Positions 6,845-14,961 of a stretch of DNA of 15,624 nucleotides are shown here, one piece after another. The stretch covers positions 1 to 15,624 of the forward strand of contig REEF01000443.1 in NCBI GenBank assembly GCA_007695205.1, in the 5' to 3' direction. The position numbers were made by a program, and so were the translations under genes. Origin of the DNA: Planctomycetaceae bacterium. Lineage in GTDB: Bacteria > Planctomycetota > Planctomycetia > Pirellulales > Pirellulaceae. The notes under the pieces were generated by a model. It saw nothing but the letters and a program-made list of their open reading frames with translations. It was not told where the DNA came from and ran no database searches. How positions within the stretch are numbered: position 1 is the first letter of the stretch; each line of letters opens with the position of its first letter.

Positions 6845-8473
6845 ATGAAACAACCGATCGTTCTCTGGCTTGACGGTGACTATCGCCGGAAGCAGCATTC
6901 CAAGTCGCCCGGCGTCCGGCGCGTCCGGTCATTCGGCTTTCCGATCGGACGAACACCTCCGCTGTTGCTGGCCGGGATGTTGCTGGCCATGATGTTGCTG
7001 GCCGGGATGGGATGCACGATGGTGCCCCAGGGCTGGCTGCCGCTGGATGGCGAGATCTCGGACGACAAGTCGGCGGAAGCCAGCCGGTTGACCGGTGTGG
7101 GCGTCGAGAGCGAGGGCTTGGTATTGGGCGAGTCCGAGGGGGCGGGACTCTCCGCCACCCAGTTGCTGTCGTTCGTGGCGGCCCAACTGGCCGAGCAACG
7201 ATCGGCGACCGCTCGCCGCGAGATCCACGGGTACCCCGAGGTGGCTTGGCAACTGCTGCGCGGCCCGGTGCCGGCGACCAACGCCACGGCATTGCGAGCG
7301 ATCGCCGCAGCTCATGATGCGCAATGTATCCACCCGTCAGCCGCCGGATGGCAAGCCTTGCTGGAGGACCGCCAGCAGCGACCGCTCCCCTATCAACGCT
7401 ATGCACAGCGTCGAGTTGCTTTCTTGGAAACCCTGCGTCAGGGATTTCCGGGTCAGGCATTGGAAACGCACCCGCTGCCGCCCGCGACGGACGGTCTGCC
7501 GGCCGTGATGGCGATCGACGCCTGGCAGTTGACCGGAACCGCTTTGCTGCTGGACGGGCGTCCCGCCCAGGCGGCCGACGCCTTGGAACAAGGTGTCCGG
7601 GTCGCGGCCAACAAGTATCCCTACTACCAAGCCCACTTGCGGCTGCAATGGAGCGAAGCGTTGCGCGGCGCGGGGCGGATCGACCAAGCCGATACCGCCT
7701 GGCGTGACGCGGTATCCGTCGCCCAAACCGGCTTGCGAGCCGACCCGCCGCTGCTGGACCCGAACTACTGGCAGCAAGTCGCCTATCATCGCCCGGTTGA
7801 CCAACCGTGGCCCGAATCGCTGGTCCAAACCCTGGCCCAACGGGCTGCCAGGTATGGCGTGATGGCGGATACCGAACGATCGTCGTCGGGTGCCGCATCG
7901 GGCGATGTGTCGGTCGAGCGTTATCTGTGGGCCTGCATGGGCCAGTGGTGGTTGGAACGCGGCGAGCCGCAAGCGGCGCTGGTGGCGTGGCGGCGAGCCG
8001 CTGGGTTCACCGTCGATCCGTTGGACCAGCAGCGTCTGGAATTGGCTCAGGCCAAAGCCCTGATGGCTCTGGAGCAACCGGCCGCAGCCACGACGCTGCT
8101 GGTAGCGATCAGCGACAGCACCGACCGCCCGATCCAGGCCGACGCGTTGGCGACGCTGGGATCCTTGCGTTTGGCGTCGGGCAGCACCAAACAGGGCTAC
8201 CATCTGCTGTCCCGCGCCTTGACCGAAACCGACTCGACCGATTGGCCGGGTCGAGCTCGAGCCGAAGCCGACTTTGGCTTGGCCCATCTGCTGGTCGGCG
8301 ACCAGTCGGCCGGACTGGACTGGTTGCGCCGCGCCCAATCGCGCTTCGAATCCGATGGCGCGCATGACGATCTGATCCAGAGCCTCGAAAACGAACTGGC
8401 CTACGCCCAGCAGACCAACAGCAAGGATCGAGTCCGAACGTTGGAGCAAAGGATCGAACATCTCCAACGCTGA
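6845..8473 (+). CDS. TPR-containing putative lipoprotein at the end of the secretion operon
   Basis: A 542-residue protein whose N-terminus has about 36 polar, basic residues, then a hydrophobic run LLLAGMLLAMMLLAGMG and Cys57. This looks like a lipoprotein or signal-anchor segment, although Gly at -3 is not canonical for a lipobox. The remainder is alpha-helical with alanine-rich tetratricopeptide-like repeats, best seen near 220-280 (LLDGRPAQAADALEQG and following) and 360-520 (GEPQAALVAWRRAAG, TKQGYHLLSRAL), ending in a coiled helix EQRIEHLQR. Its ATG lies one base after the secretin stop, so translation is probably coupled. Known secretins use TPR pilotins such as PilF/PilW to reach the outer membrane; a similar assembly role is inferred from context only. 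The hydrophobic run is encoded by a triplicated 15-base unit. The exact start and any lipidation are uncertain. Confidence 0.7.
   Translation: MKQPIVLWLDGDYRRKQHSKSPGVRRVRSFGFPIGRTPPLLLAGMLLAMMLLAGMGCTMVPQGWLPLDGEISDDKSAEASRLTGVGVESEGLVLGESEGAGLSATQLLSFVAAQLAEQRSATARREIHGYPEVAWQLLRGPVPATNATALRAIAAAHDAQCIHPSAAGWQALLEDRQQRPLPYQRYAQRRVAFLETLRQGFPGQALETHPLPPATDGLPAVMAIDAWQLTGTALLLDGRPAQAADALEQGVRVAANKYPYYQAHLRLQWSEALRGAGRIDQADTAWRDAVSVAQTGLRADPPLLDPNYWQQVAYHRPVDQPWPESLVQTLAQRAARYGVMADTERSSSGAASGDVSVERYLWACMGQWWLERGEPQAALVAWRRAAGFTVDPLDQQRLELAQAKALMALEQPAAATTLLVAISDSTDRPIQADALATLGSLRLASGSTKQGYHLLSRALTETDSTDWPGRARAEADFGLAHLLVGDQSAGLDWLRRAQSRFESDGAHDDLIQSLENELAYAQQTNSKDRVRTLEQRIEHLQR
6965..7009 (+). 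repeat. Triplicated 15-bp unit in the signal segment
   Basis: TTGCTGGCCGGGATG (6965), TTGCTGGCCATGATG (6980) and TTGCTGGCCGGGATG (6995) lie head to tail in frame and encode LLAGM-LLAMM-LLAGM, the hydrophobic core before Cys57. Copies one and three are identical, and the middle copy differs at two bases. Confidence 0.92.
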
Positions 8474-8487
8474 ACGGAGCATCCCGC

Positions 8488-8553
8488 AGGCCTTCACTTG
8501 CAAGCAAAACCAAACATCGACACGAACTGTCGATGTTGTTGCAGGAAGGGCCT
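8488..8553. terminator. Structured region between convergent genes, probable two-way terminator
   Basis: A perfect 9-bp stem AACATCGAC (8513-8521) / GTCGATGTT (8529-8537) with a 7-base loop sits midway between the TPR gene and the minus-strand DUF255 gene. Outer arms AGGCCTTC (8488-8495) and GAAGGGCCT (8545-8553) also pair, with one bulge. No strong T-run follows, but the position between two converging genes suits a bidirectional terminator. Confidence 0.55.
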
Positions 8554-8561
8554 ACGTGTTC

Positions 8562-10625
8562 TTATCGGGGGGTTGCTTTGTTCAATAGGTTGGACACAGC
8601 GTCGGGGCCACTGACCGGAGCTTGACAGGCGAAGTTTTCGCAGAGGTAGATTGTCGGTTCCGATGCCAACAGCTTCTTGCCGCGAAAGGCTGGTTGCAGA
8701 GCGCCCGGCGCGTCGAGGCGATCGGGGGCTCGGCATGCGGTTACCTGGTTGGGCAGGTATCGGTGCCGCAGTTGGGCCAGTGCCTGGGCGGTTTCCGGTC
8801 GGTCCGGATCGCCCACGATGATGATTTCCCGCATCGGGCCGACCAGCATATCGGCGGCGACCAGCATTTGGCCCATGGCGGTGGGGGCTCGCAGCATCAT
8901 GTCGGCCGACATCCGCACCACCGACTCGGCAGCCGCCAGATATTCGGCATGGCCACACAGGCGGCCCAATCGTGTCAGGGCGGTGGCGGCCATCGAATTC
9001 CCACTGGGCACGCTGCTCTCCAATAACTCCTTGTTCCGCACGATCAGCCGTTCGTGGTCATCGGCGGTGAAGAAGAACCCGCCCGCCGAATCGGTAAAGT
9101 GCCGCAGCACGACATCGGCCAATGGCACGGCCGCTTCGATCCATGATTCGTCGAAGTCGCTCTCGTACAGGCTGACCAGTGCGTTGATCAAAAAAGTATA
9201 GTCGTCCAAGTAGGCATCGAATCGGGCTCGACCCGCTCGCCAGCAATGCAGCATGCGACCATCGGGGCGGCGCAGTTCGGCCAACAGAAACCGGGCGGCC
9301 TTTGCCGCAGCCTGGTGGTAACGCGTCTGGTCCAGTACCACAGCGGCGCGCGCCAGCGAATCGATCATCAGCGCATTCCAGTTGACCAGGATCTTATCGT
9401 CCTTGCCCGGCCGGATGCGTCGATCGCGAACTTCCAGCAGTTTGCGGCGGGCTTCGGCCATCTCCTGACGCAGGGAATCCAGGTCCCAGCCCTTGATGGT
9501 CGCGCACTGCTCGAAGGTCTTCGGCAGGTTCAGGATATTTCGCCCTTCGAAGTTGCCCGGACCGCTGACGTCATAAACGTAGCAGAACCGTTCGCCGATT
9601 TCCGCTCCGAGCACCTCGAGCACCTCGTCCGGTGTCCAAAGATAGAATTTTCCTTCCTCGCCTTCGCTGTCGGCGTCCTCGGCGCTGTGGAACCCGCCGG
9701 TGGCATCGGTCATGTAGTTCAAGACGTAATCGGCCGTCTCGCGAACCACGACGGCATCTTGCGGATGGCCCGTTGCCAGGAACCCATCCAAGTACGCGCC
9801 CATCAGCAGGGCGTTGTCGTACAACATCTTTTCGAAATGGGGGACCAACCATCGTTCATCGACGCTATATCGGGCGAAACCGCCGGCCAAATGGTCGTAA
9901 ATTCCGCCCTGGGCCATTCGATCCAGGCCGGTTCGAGCGATCTGCAGCAGATCGTCGCGCTGCAAGCGGTGCCCCAGCCGCAGCAAAAACTGCAGGCACA
10001 TCGGATGCGGGAACTTGGGCCGTCCGCCGAAGCCGCCGTTTTGGTAATCGAAGGATCGCTGCAGTCCCGCGGCGGCGGTCTCCAGCAGCTCGATGGTCGG
10101 TCGCCGACCACTGGTCTGATCGACCTCGGGCTCGCTTAATGATTCGGTCAATCGCTCCGCCATCTCTTCAGCCTGCTGGCGACGTTCGCGCCACGCCTCG
10201 CCCACGGCCACGACCACCTGAGCAAAGCCGGGCATCCCCATCCGTGGTTCGGGCGGCCAGTACGTGCCGCCATAAAACGGGCGTAGATCAGGCGTCAAAA
10301 ACACGGACATCGGCCAGCCGCCATGCTGCGTCATCCGCTGGACCGCTTCCATGTAAATATGATCCAGATCCGGGCGTTCTTCCCGATCCACCTTGATGCA
10401 GATGAAATGTTCGTTCAGCAGCGCGGCAATCTCGGCATCTTCAAAGCTCTCGTGCGCCATGACATGGCACCAGTGACAGGCCGAGTAGCCGATCGACAGA
10501 AAAACGGGTTTATCCTCGGACTGGGCTCGCTGCAGCGCTTCGTCGCACCAGGGATACCAGTCCACCGGGTTGTTTTGGTGCTGCAGTAGATAAGGGCTGG
10601 TTTCGTTAGCTAAACGATTGGGCAT
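8562..10625 (-). CDS. DUF255/YyaL family protein with thioredoxin-like domain (SPATA20-like)
   Basis: A 687-residue protein of the widespread YyaL/SPATA20 family, whose biochemical function is not established. The N-terminus MPNRLANETSPYLLQHQNNPVDWYPW is a family hallmark. The thioredoxin-like domain (about 20-165) carries C50-HWC53 in GYSACHWCHVM, the KVDREERPDLD segment and cis-Pro context GGWPMSVFLTPDLRPFYGGTYWPP. The rest (about 190-660) is an alpha/alpha barrel related to N-acylglucosamine 2-epimerase-type folds, with SAEDADSEGEEGKFYLWT also typical. No signal peptide is seen. The start is set at 10625, although the frame is open further, because the family begins at MPNRL and a GAAAGG ribosome site lies just upstream. 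It follows panB on the same strand by 49 bases, so it may share its transcript. It ends by convergence with the TPR gene. Confidence 0.93.
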   Translation of the reverse strand: MPNRLANETSPYLLQHQNNPVDWYPWCDEALQRAQSEDKPVFLSIGYSACHWCHVMAHESFEDAEIAALLNEHFICIKVDREERPDLDHIYMEAVQRMTQHGGWPMSVFLTPDLRPFYGGTYWPPEPRMGMPGFAQVVVAVGEAWRERRQQAEEMAERLTESLSEPEVDQTSGRRPTIELLETAAAGLQRSFDYQNGGFGGRPKFPHPMCLQFLLRLGHRLQRDDLLQIARTGLDRMAQGGIYDHLAGGFARYSVDERWLVPHFEKMLYDNALLMGAYLDGFLATGHPQDAVVVRETADYVLNYMTDATGGFHSAEDADSEGEEGKFYLWTPDEVLEVLGAEIGERFCYVYDVSGPGNFEGRNILNLPKTFEQCATIKGWDLDSLRQEMAEARRKLLEVRDRRIRPGKDDKILVNWNALMIDSLARAAVVLDQTRYHQAAAKAARFLLAELRRPDGRMLHCWRAGRARFDAYLDDYTFLINALVSLYESDFDESWIEAAVPLADVVLRHFTDSAGGFFFTADDHERLIVRNKELLESSVPSGNSMAATALTRLGRLCGHAEYLAAAESVVRMSADMMLRAPTAMGQMLVAADMLVGPMREIIIVGDPDRPETAQALAQLRHRYLPNQVTACRAPDRLDAPGALQPAFRGKKLLASEPTIYLCENFACQAPVSGPDAVSNLLNKATPR

Positions 10626-10674
10626 GGGGACGCCTTTCGTGGGTAGCAAAGGGAAGGATCCAAAGGGCGATCGT

Positions 10675-11475
10675 TCAGCGAAAGGTCTCGTCTGCGCCGG
10701 GAAAGGTTCCTTGGCGCACATCATCGCGAAACTGGGTGACCGCCGAGTGGATCAGGTTTTTGAGGTCTGCATAAGGTCTGACGAATCGGGGCACGTATCC
10801 ACTGGTCAGGCCCAACAGATCGTGCAGCACCAACACCTGACCGTCGCAATCGGAGCCCGCACCGATTCCGATCGTGGGGATCGTCAGCGTGCGGGTGATC
10901 TCCGCCGCGATCGTTGCCGGGATGCACTCCAACACGATCGAGAACGCCCCGGCTTGTTCCGCCGCCCGCGCATCGGCCAGCAATTGCTGCTGGTCCCGTT
11001 GGACGTGATATCCACCCATCTGATGAACATGCTGAGGCCGCAGGCCGACATGGGCCATCACGGGGATGCCGGCAGCGGAGAGCGCGGCGATCACCTCGGC
11101 TTGGGCCGCACCGCCTTCCAACTTGACCGCCTGGCAGCCCGTTTCTTTCAGGATGCGACCCGCGGCGGCGATCGCCTGATGACAGCCCAGATGCGTGGTC
11201 GGAAAGGGCATGTCGACGATCACCAACGCCTGCTGGACTGCTCGGCCAACCATTTCGGCATGATAAATCATCTCGTCCAGCGTAACGGGCAGCGTGGTGT
11301 GGTGGCCCTGGATGACCATCGACATGCTGTCACCGACCAGCACGGCTTCGATCCCGGCCTGGTCCAGCAACCGCGCGGTCGGGTAGTCATACGCCGTCAA
11401 GACGCTGATTTTCGTTCCGGATTGTTTCATGTCCCGGAACGCGGGCACGGTGATACGTAGCGGTTGGGTTGGCAT
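10675..11475 (-). CDS. panB: 3-methyl-2-oxobutanoate hydroxymethyltransferase PanB
   Basis: A 266-residue cytoplasmic enzyme that adds a hydroxymethyl group from methylenetetrahydrofolate to 2-oxoisovalerate to give ketopantoate, the first committed step to pantothenate and coenzyme A. Length is normal for PanB. Active-site features match the family by eye: metal ligands Asp49 in VLVGDS and Asp88 in VIVDMPF, Lys118 and Glu120 in VKLEGG, catalytic Glu183 in VLECIP, plus HVGLRPQ (142-148) and IGIGAGSDCDGQVLVLHDLLGL (202-223). The ATG at 11475 fits the usual N-terminus; the frame extends upstream, but those residues are not family-like and cross the promoter region. No clear Shine-Dalgarno site precedes it. 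It is divergent from the Gfo/Idh/MocA gene (139 bases between) and 49 bases before the DUF255 gene. No panC or panD gene is nearby. Confidence 0.96.
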   Translation of the reverse strand: MPTQPLRITVPAFRDMKQSGTKISVLTAYDYPTARLLDQAGIEAVLVGDSMSMVIQGHHTTLPVTLDEMIYHAEMVGRAVQQALVIVDMPFPTTHLGCHQAIAAAGRILKETGCQAVKLEGGAAQAEVIAALSAAGIPVMAHVGLRPQHVHQMGGYHVQRDQQQLLADARAAEQAGAFSIVLECIPATIAAEITRTLTIPTIGIGAGSDCDGQVLVLHDLLGLTSGYVPRFVRPYADLKNLIHSAVTQFRDDVRQGTFPGADETFR

Positions 11476-11614
11476 GTGGTTATTGTGATGGTTGGCGAGC
11501 GCGACGGCAAGCGGTCTGCAGCAGCCACGAGAAGCACGCGGCCCCTTCCACCCAACCGGTGAGAAGCTAGCGGCTGGGTGCAAAGATTTGGTCTTTTTTC
11601 CAAGGAGTGCACGT

Positions 11615-13126
11615 ATGTCATCCAGTATCGACCGCCGTACCTTTGTAGGATCTGCAGTGGCCTCGGGCGTTTTCACGATCGTCCCGCGGCATGTCTTGGG
11701 CGGTGCGGGCCACGTTCCCCCCAGCAGCAAGATCCGCTTGGCGCACATCGGCATGGGCACGCAGGGCTTTCACGAATTGGGCGGGTTGCTGACCGAGCCC
11801 GAGATCCAGATCGTGGCGGTTTGCGATCCGAATACCGACAGCAACGACTATGTGGCATGGAGCAAGCACAGTGTCAGAAACCGGATCCGTACGTATCTGG
11901 GAGATCCTTCGTGGCGGGAGGGGGCGAGTGGTTGTCCCGGCGGCCGCGAGGTGGGACGGTACGTGGTCGATACGTACTATGCGAAACAGCGAGGCTCGGA
12001 AAAATTCAAGGCGTGTACCGCGTATGCGGATTTCCGCGAGTTGCTGGACACCGAGAAAGACCTGGACGCCGTCAAAGTCATGACGCCCGATCACTTGCAT
12101 GCAGCCGTGGCGATCGCGGCCATGAAGCAGGGCAAGCACGTGCTGATGCACAAGCCGATCGCCAACCGGTTGGCCGAGGGGCGTCGAGTGCTGCAGGTGG
12201 CTCGGGAATCACAGGTCGCCACGCATCTGCTGGCCTACGGTGCGGGGGCCGGTAACGCAACAATCGCCCGGCACGTACGTCAAGGTTCGATCGGTACCCT
12301 GCGCGAGATCCATAACTGGACCAACCGGCCGGTGTGGCCTCAGTACGCGCAGATCCCCGAGGACCGGCCGCCGGTTCCCCAAGGATTCGATTGGGATCTC
12401 TGGTTGGGCCCAGCGGTCGACCGGCCTTATCATCCGCACTACACGCACACCGTGTTTCGCGGCTGGTACGATTTCGGCGGCGGATCGATGGCCGACATGG
12501 GGATCTACAGCCTGTGGCCCATTTTTACCGAATTGGAACTGGGGGTTCCGGTCAGCGCCGAAGCCTGGGGGACGCACACGTGCGCGATTGTCGATTACGT
12601 CAGCCGGCCGGTCCGGAACGATGCGGCGTATCCAGCCGCGTGCACGATCCGGCTGAGGTTCGAGGCCGAGGGCGATCGGGCTGGCGTGGATCTGTTCTGG
12701 TACGACGGCGGGATGAAGCCCAGACTGCCAGATTCGCTCGAAGCCCATAACGTCGAAGTGGCTCGCGAAGGCATCTTGTTCGTCGGCGATGACGGAGCGA
12801 TTCTGGCTGGCTTCCGCGGCGAAAATCCGTTGCGGTTCACCAGCAGTGGACAACCGGCCGTGCCACTGGACGTCAGCGCGGCGGATGCGGGCCGCGCCGG
12901 TTCGGGCCGACGCGGCAGTTCCTGGATCCAGGCCGTCCAGGGCGGCGAACCGTCCCTCGGCAGTTTTCTGAACGCCGGGGCGATCACCGACGCGGTGAAC
13001 CTGGGAACCGTCGCGCTGCGGGCTGGCAAACGCGTCGTTTTCGACAGCCATGCAATGAAGATCACCAATGTCCAGGAGGCCAACCGCTTCCTGGTCCGCG
13101 AGTATCGTTCGGGTTGGGCGCTTTGA
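11615..13126 (+). CDS. Tat-exported Gfo/Idh/MocA family oxidoreductase
   Basis: A 503-residue NAD(P)-dependent oxidoreductase-type protein, probably acting on a sugar or inositol-like substrate that cannot be specified. The N-terminus has a twin-arginine signal (D-R7-R8-TFVG followed by a short hydrophobic run), so it is likely exported folded to the periplasm. A Rossmann fold begins at about 40 with the dinucleotide motif GMGTQG (46-51) and VAVCDP (67-72). The family's E-K-P motif appears as H179-K180-P181, keeping the central lysine. The C-terminal half has GFDWDLWLGPAVDRPYHPHY and RGWYDFGGGSMADMGIYSLWP, typical of planctomycete members. An insertion at about 82-128 lies between the nucleotide-binding strands. 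The start at 11615 is supported by AAGGAG at 11602-11607 and by placing the Tat motif at the N-terminus. It appears monocistronic. Enzymatic activity is inferred. Confidence 0.92.
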   Translation: MSSSIDRRTFVGSAVASGVFTIVPRHVLGGAGHVPPSSKIRLAHIGMGTQGFHELGGLLTEPEIQIVAVCDPNTDSNDYVAWSKHSVRNRIRTYLGDPSWREGASGCPGGREVGRYVVDTYYAKQRGSEKFKACTAYADFRELLDTEKDLDAVKVMTPDHLHAAVAIAAMKQGKHVLMHKPIANRLAEGRRVLQVARESQVATHLLAYGAGAGNATIARHVRQGSIGTLREIHNWTNRPVWPQYAQIPEDRPPVPQGFDWDLWLGPAVDRPYHPHYTHTVFRGWYDFGGGSMADMGIYSLWPIFTELELGVPVSAEAWGTHTCAIVDYVSRPVRNDAAYPAACTIRLRFEAEGDRAGVDLFWYDGGMKPRLPDSLEAHNVEVAREGILFVGDDGAILAGFRGENPLRFTSSGQPAVPLDVSAADAGRAGSGRRGSSWIQAVQGGEPSLGSFLNAGAITDAVNLGTVALRAGKRVVFDSHAMKITNVQEANRFLVREYRSGWAL

Positions 13127-13460
13127 CCCCATGCGGCCGATCCGTTTGCGGGGACTGCGAAAGCCTGGTAAACATGCTCGAATGTTCTCGACCTGCAGGA
13201 TAGCCAGCCTTGGGGGATTGCGAGCATCAGCGGAACGGACGGGGCTGCAAGCACCGCAGTCTAGGAAAACCAGATTTCTTCATCGAATGACCCTATCTTT
13301 GCAGTGGCGAAACGGTATGATGACGTTGCGTGGGCTCCGGCATCTTTGACCTTTTTGACCTTGGTCGCGAACGTTGGCGGAGCCATTGGAGCTTGAGCAA
13401 CCGGCCAAATTATATAAGACAGTTACTTATTCTGCCGGTCCTGATCTTGGGGGAAATCTT
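13127..13460. other. Intergenic region before the nitronate monooxygenase-like gene
   Basis: About 330 bases without a recognisable gene. The part nearest the next start contains an AT-rich patch (AAATTATATAAGAC near 13407-13420), unlike its surroundings and about 45 bases before the GTG start, which may hold the promoter; no well-spaced -35 box is clear. Two TTGAC boxes occur at about 13346 and 13355 but lack a properly spaced -10. I see no terminator for the upstream oxidoreductase gene. Confidence 0.45.
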
Positions 13461-14954
13461 GTGAATCACGAACTGCCTGCGATCATTCAAGGTGGAATGG
13501 GAGTCGGAGTTTCCGGTTGGCGACTGGCTCGTGCGGTGGCCCAAGCCGGACAACTGGGTGTCGTTTCCGGAACCGGGTTGGATGCGGTGATGGTGCGGCG
13601 TCTGCAAGCAGGCGACCTGGGCGGGCACGTTCGTCGTGCTCTGGATTTCTTCCCGCTGCGCGAGACGGCCGAGCGGATCGTCGCTCGCTATTACGTGCCG
13701 GGCGGCAAGGCGGAGGGTAAAGCGTATCTGCCCAAGCCGATGCCCTGTGCCAAGCCCAGCCGCTGGGGAGAAGAACTGTTGGTGGCCGCGAATTTCGTGG
13801 AGATCTTCTTGGCGAAAGAAGGCCATGATGGACCGATCGGCATCAATTACCTGGAAAAGATCCAGCTTCCCACCGTGCCCTCGATCTACGGCGCCATGTT
13901 GGCGGGGGTCGACTGGGTGCTGATGGGCGCGGGGATTCCCAAATCCATCCCCGGTGTGATGGACCGATTGGCTCGAGGTGAATCGGCGACGCTGAAGCTG
14001 AATGTCGCCGGCGCCTTGCCCGAGGAAGAATTCGGAACCACGTTCGACCCCGCAGCCTTTATGGGCGGCACGGCACCGTTACTAGCGCGTCCACGGTTTG
14101 TAGCGATCGTCAGCTCGGCGACGCTGGCGATCATGTTGGCGAGACGTAGCGAAGGTCGAGTGGATGGGTTTGTGGTCGAGTTGTCACGAGCCGGCGGGCA
14201 TAACGCGCCCCCACGCGGCGGAACGCGGTTGAACGAGGCCGGCGAACCCATTTATGGGCCGCGTGATGATCCGGATTTGGAATCGATCCGCAAGATCGGA
14301 CTGCCGTTCTGGCTGGCCGGCGGGTTCGCTTCGACCAGCGCCCTGGCGCGAGCCGTCTTGGCAGGCGCAGCGGGCGTCCAGGTGGGGACGGCGTTCGCCT
14401 TCTGCGAAGAATCGGACTTGGACGCCGAAATCAAGGACCAGGTGCTCAAATCCAGCCTAGCCGGCGATCTGCGGGTCATCACCGACCCGGTGGCCTCGCC
14501 GACCGGATTCCCGTTCAAAGTGGTCGAGCTGGAAGGCACCCTTTCCGAACAGGTTCGCTACGAGCAGCGTCGGCGCATCTGCGATCTGGGTTATCTGCGC
14601 CAGGCGTATCGAACTGAATCGGGAACCTTGGGCTGGCGATGTTCGGCCGAGCCGGTCGAGGATTTCGTCAGCAAGGGGGGGGCCATTGAGGAAACCACGG
14701 GCCGCAAATGCTTGTGCAATGCGCTGCTGGGCAATCTAAGGTTGGGCCAAGTCGTGGCGGATGGATCGGTCGAGAAACCGCTGGTCACCTCGGGAGCAGA
14801 CGTCCTGGCCGTGACCCGATTCCTGGCGCCCGATCAGATGACCTACTCGGCTCAAGACGTCATCGACCAGATCCTGCCCGATATCATCGAAGAGGATCCC
14901 AGCCAGGCCCCGATTCCCGCCGCGGTCGAAGCGACGCAGATCCCGGTCGCCTAG
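13461..14954 (+). CDS. Nitronate monooxygenase (2-nitropropane dioxygenase)-family flavoprotein, long form
   Basis: A 497-residue FMN-dependent TIM-barrel protein of the nitronate monooxygenase/PfaD superfamily. Family signs are the opening PAIIQGGMGVGVSGWRLARAVA (about 6-27), SGTGLDAVM, the loop A244-GGHNAPPRGG with the expected His247, and the FMN-phosphate region PFWLAGGFASTSALARAVLAGAAGVQVGTAF. It is longer than the usual 310-380 residue enzymes; the extra part includes a C-terminal domain with WRCSAEP and KCLCNAL (Cys417, Cys419). The GTG at 13461 is chosen because GGGGGAA lies 6-7 bases upstream and because the family motif follows at once. A TTG at 13374 would add 29 residues without a ribosome site. 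Members oxidise nitronates or, as PfaD, act as enoyl reductases in polyunsaturated fatty acid synthases; no such synthase is nearby, so the substrate is unknown. It converges on the next gene with 7 bases between stops. Confidence 0.85.
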   Translation: MNHELPAIIQGGMGVGVSGWRLARAVAQAGQLGVVSGTGLDAVMVRRLQAGDLGGHVRRALDFFPLRETAERIVARYYVPGGKAEGKAYLPKPMPCAKPSRWGEELLVAANFVEIFLAKEGHDGPIGINYLEKIQLPTVPSIYGAMLAGVDWVLMGAGIPKSIPGVMDRLARGESATLKLNVAGALPEEEFGTTFDPAAFMGGTAPLLARPRFVAIVSSATLAIMLARRSEGRVDGFVVELSRAGGHNAPPRGGTRLNEAGEPIYGPRDDPDLESIRKIGLPFWLAGGFASTSALARAVLAGAAGVQVGTAFAFCEESDLDAEIKDQVLKSSLAGDLRVITDPVASPTGFPFKVVELEGTLSEQVRYEQRRRICDLGYLRQAYRTESGTLGWRCSAEPVEDFVSKGGAIEETTGRKCLCNALLGNLRLGQVVADGSVEKPLVTSGADVLAVTRFLAPDQMTYSAQDVIDQILPDIIEEDPSQAPIPAAVEATQIPVA

Positions 14955-14961
14955 TTCCGTT

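Noticed and set aside
5133..6848. Long plus-strand open frame inside the secretin gene
   Set aside because: Out-of-frame reading of the secretin with an Arg/Gly/His/Pro-rich composition and no domain; the secretin frame has clear family motifs.
9246..10139. Plus-strand open frame opposite the DUF255 gene
   Set aside because: Antisense of a strongly recognised protein, with no independent ribosome site or domain.
13346..13360. Two TTGAC boxes as a promoter for the nitronate monooxygenase-like gene
   Set aside because: No -10 box lies at 16-18 bases; the AT-rich patch is about 50 bases away.
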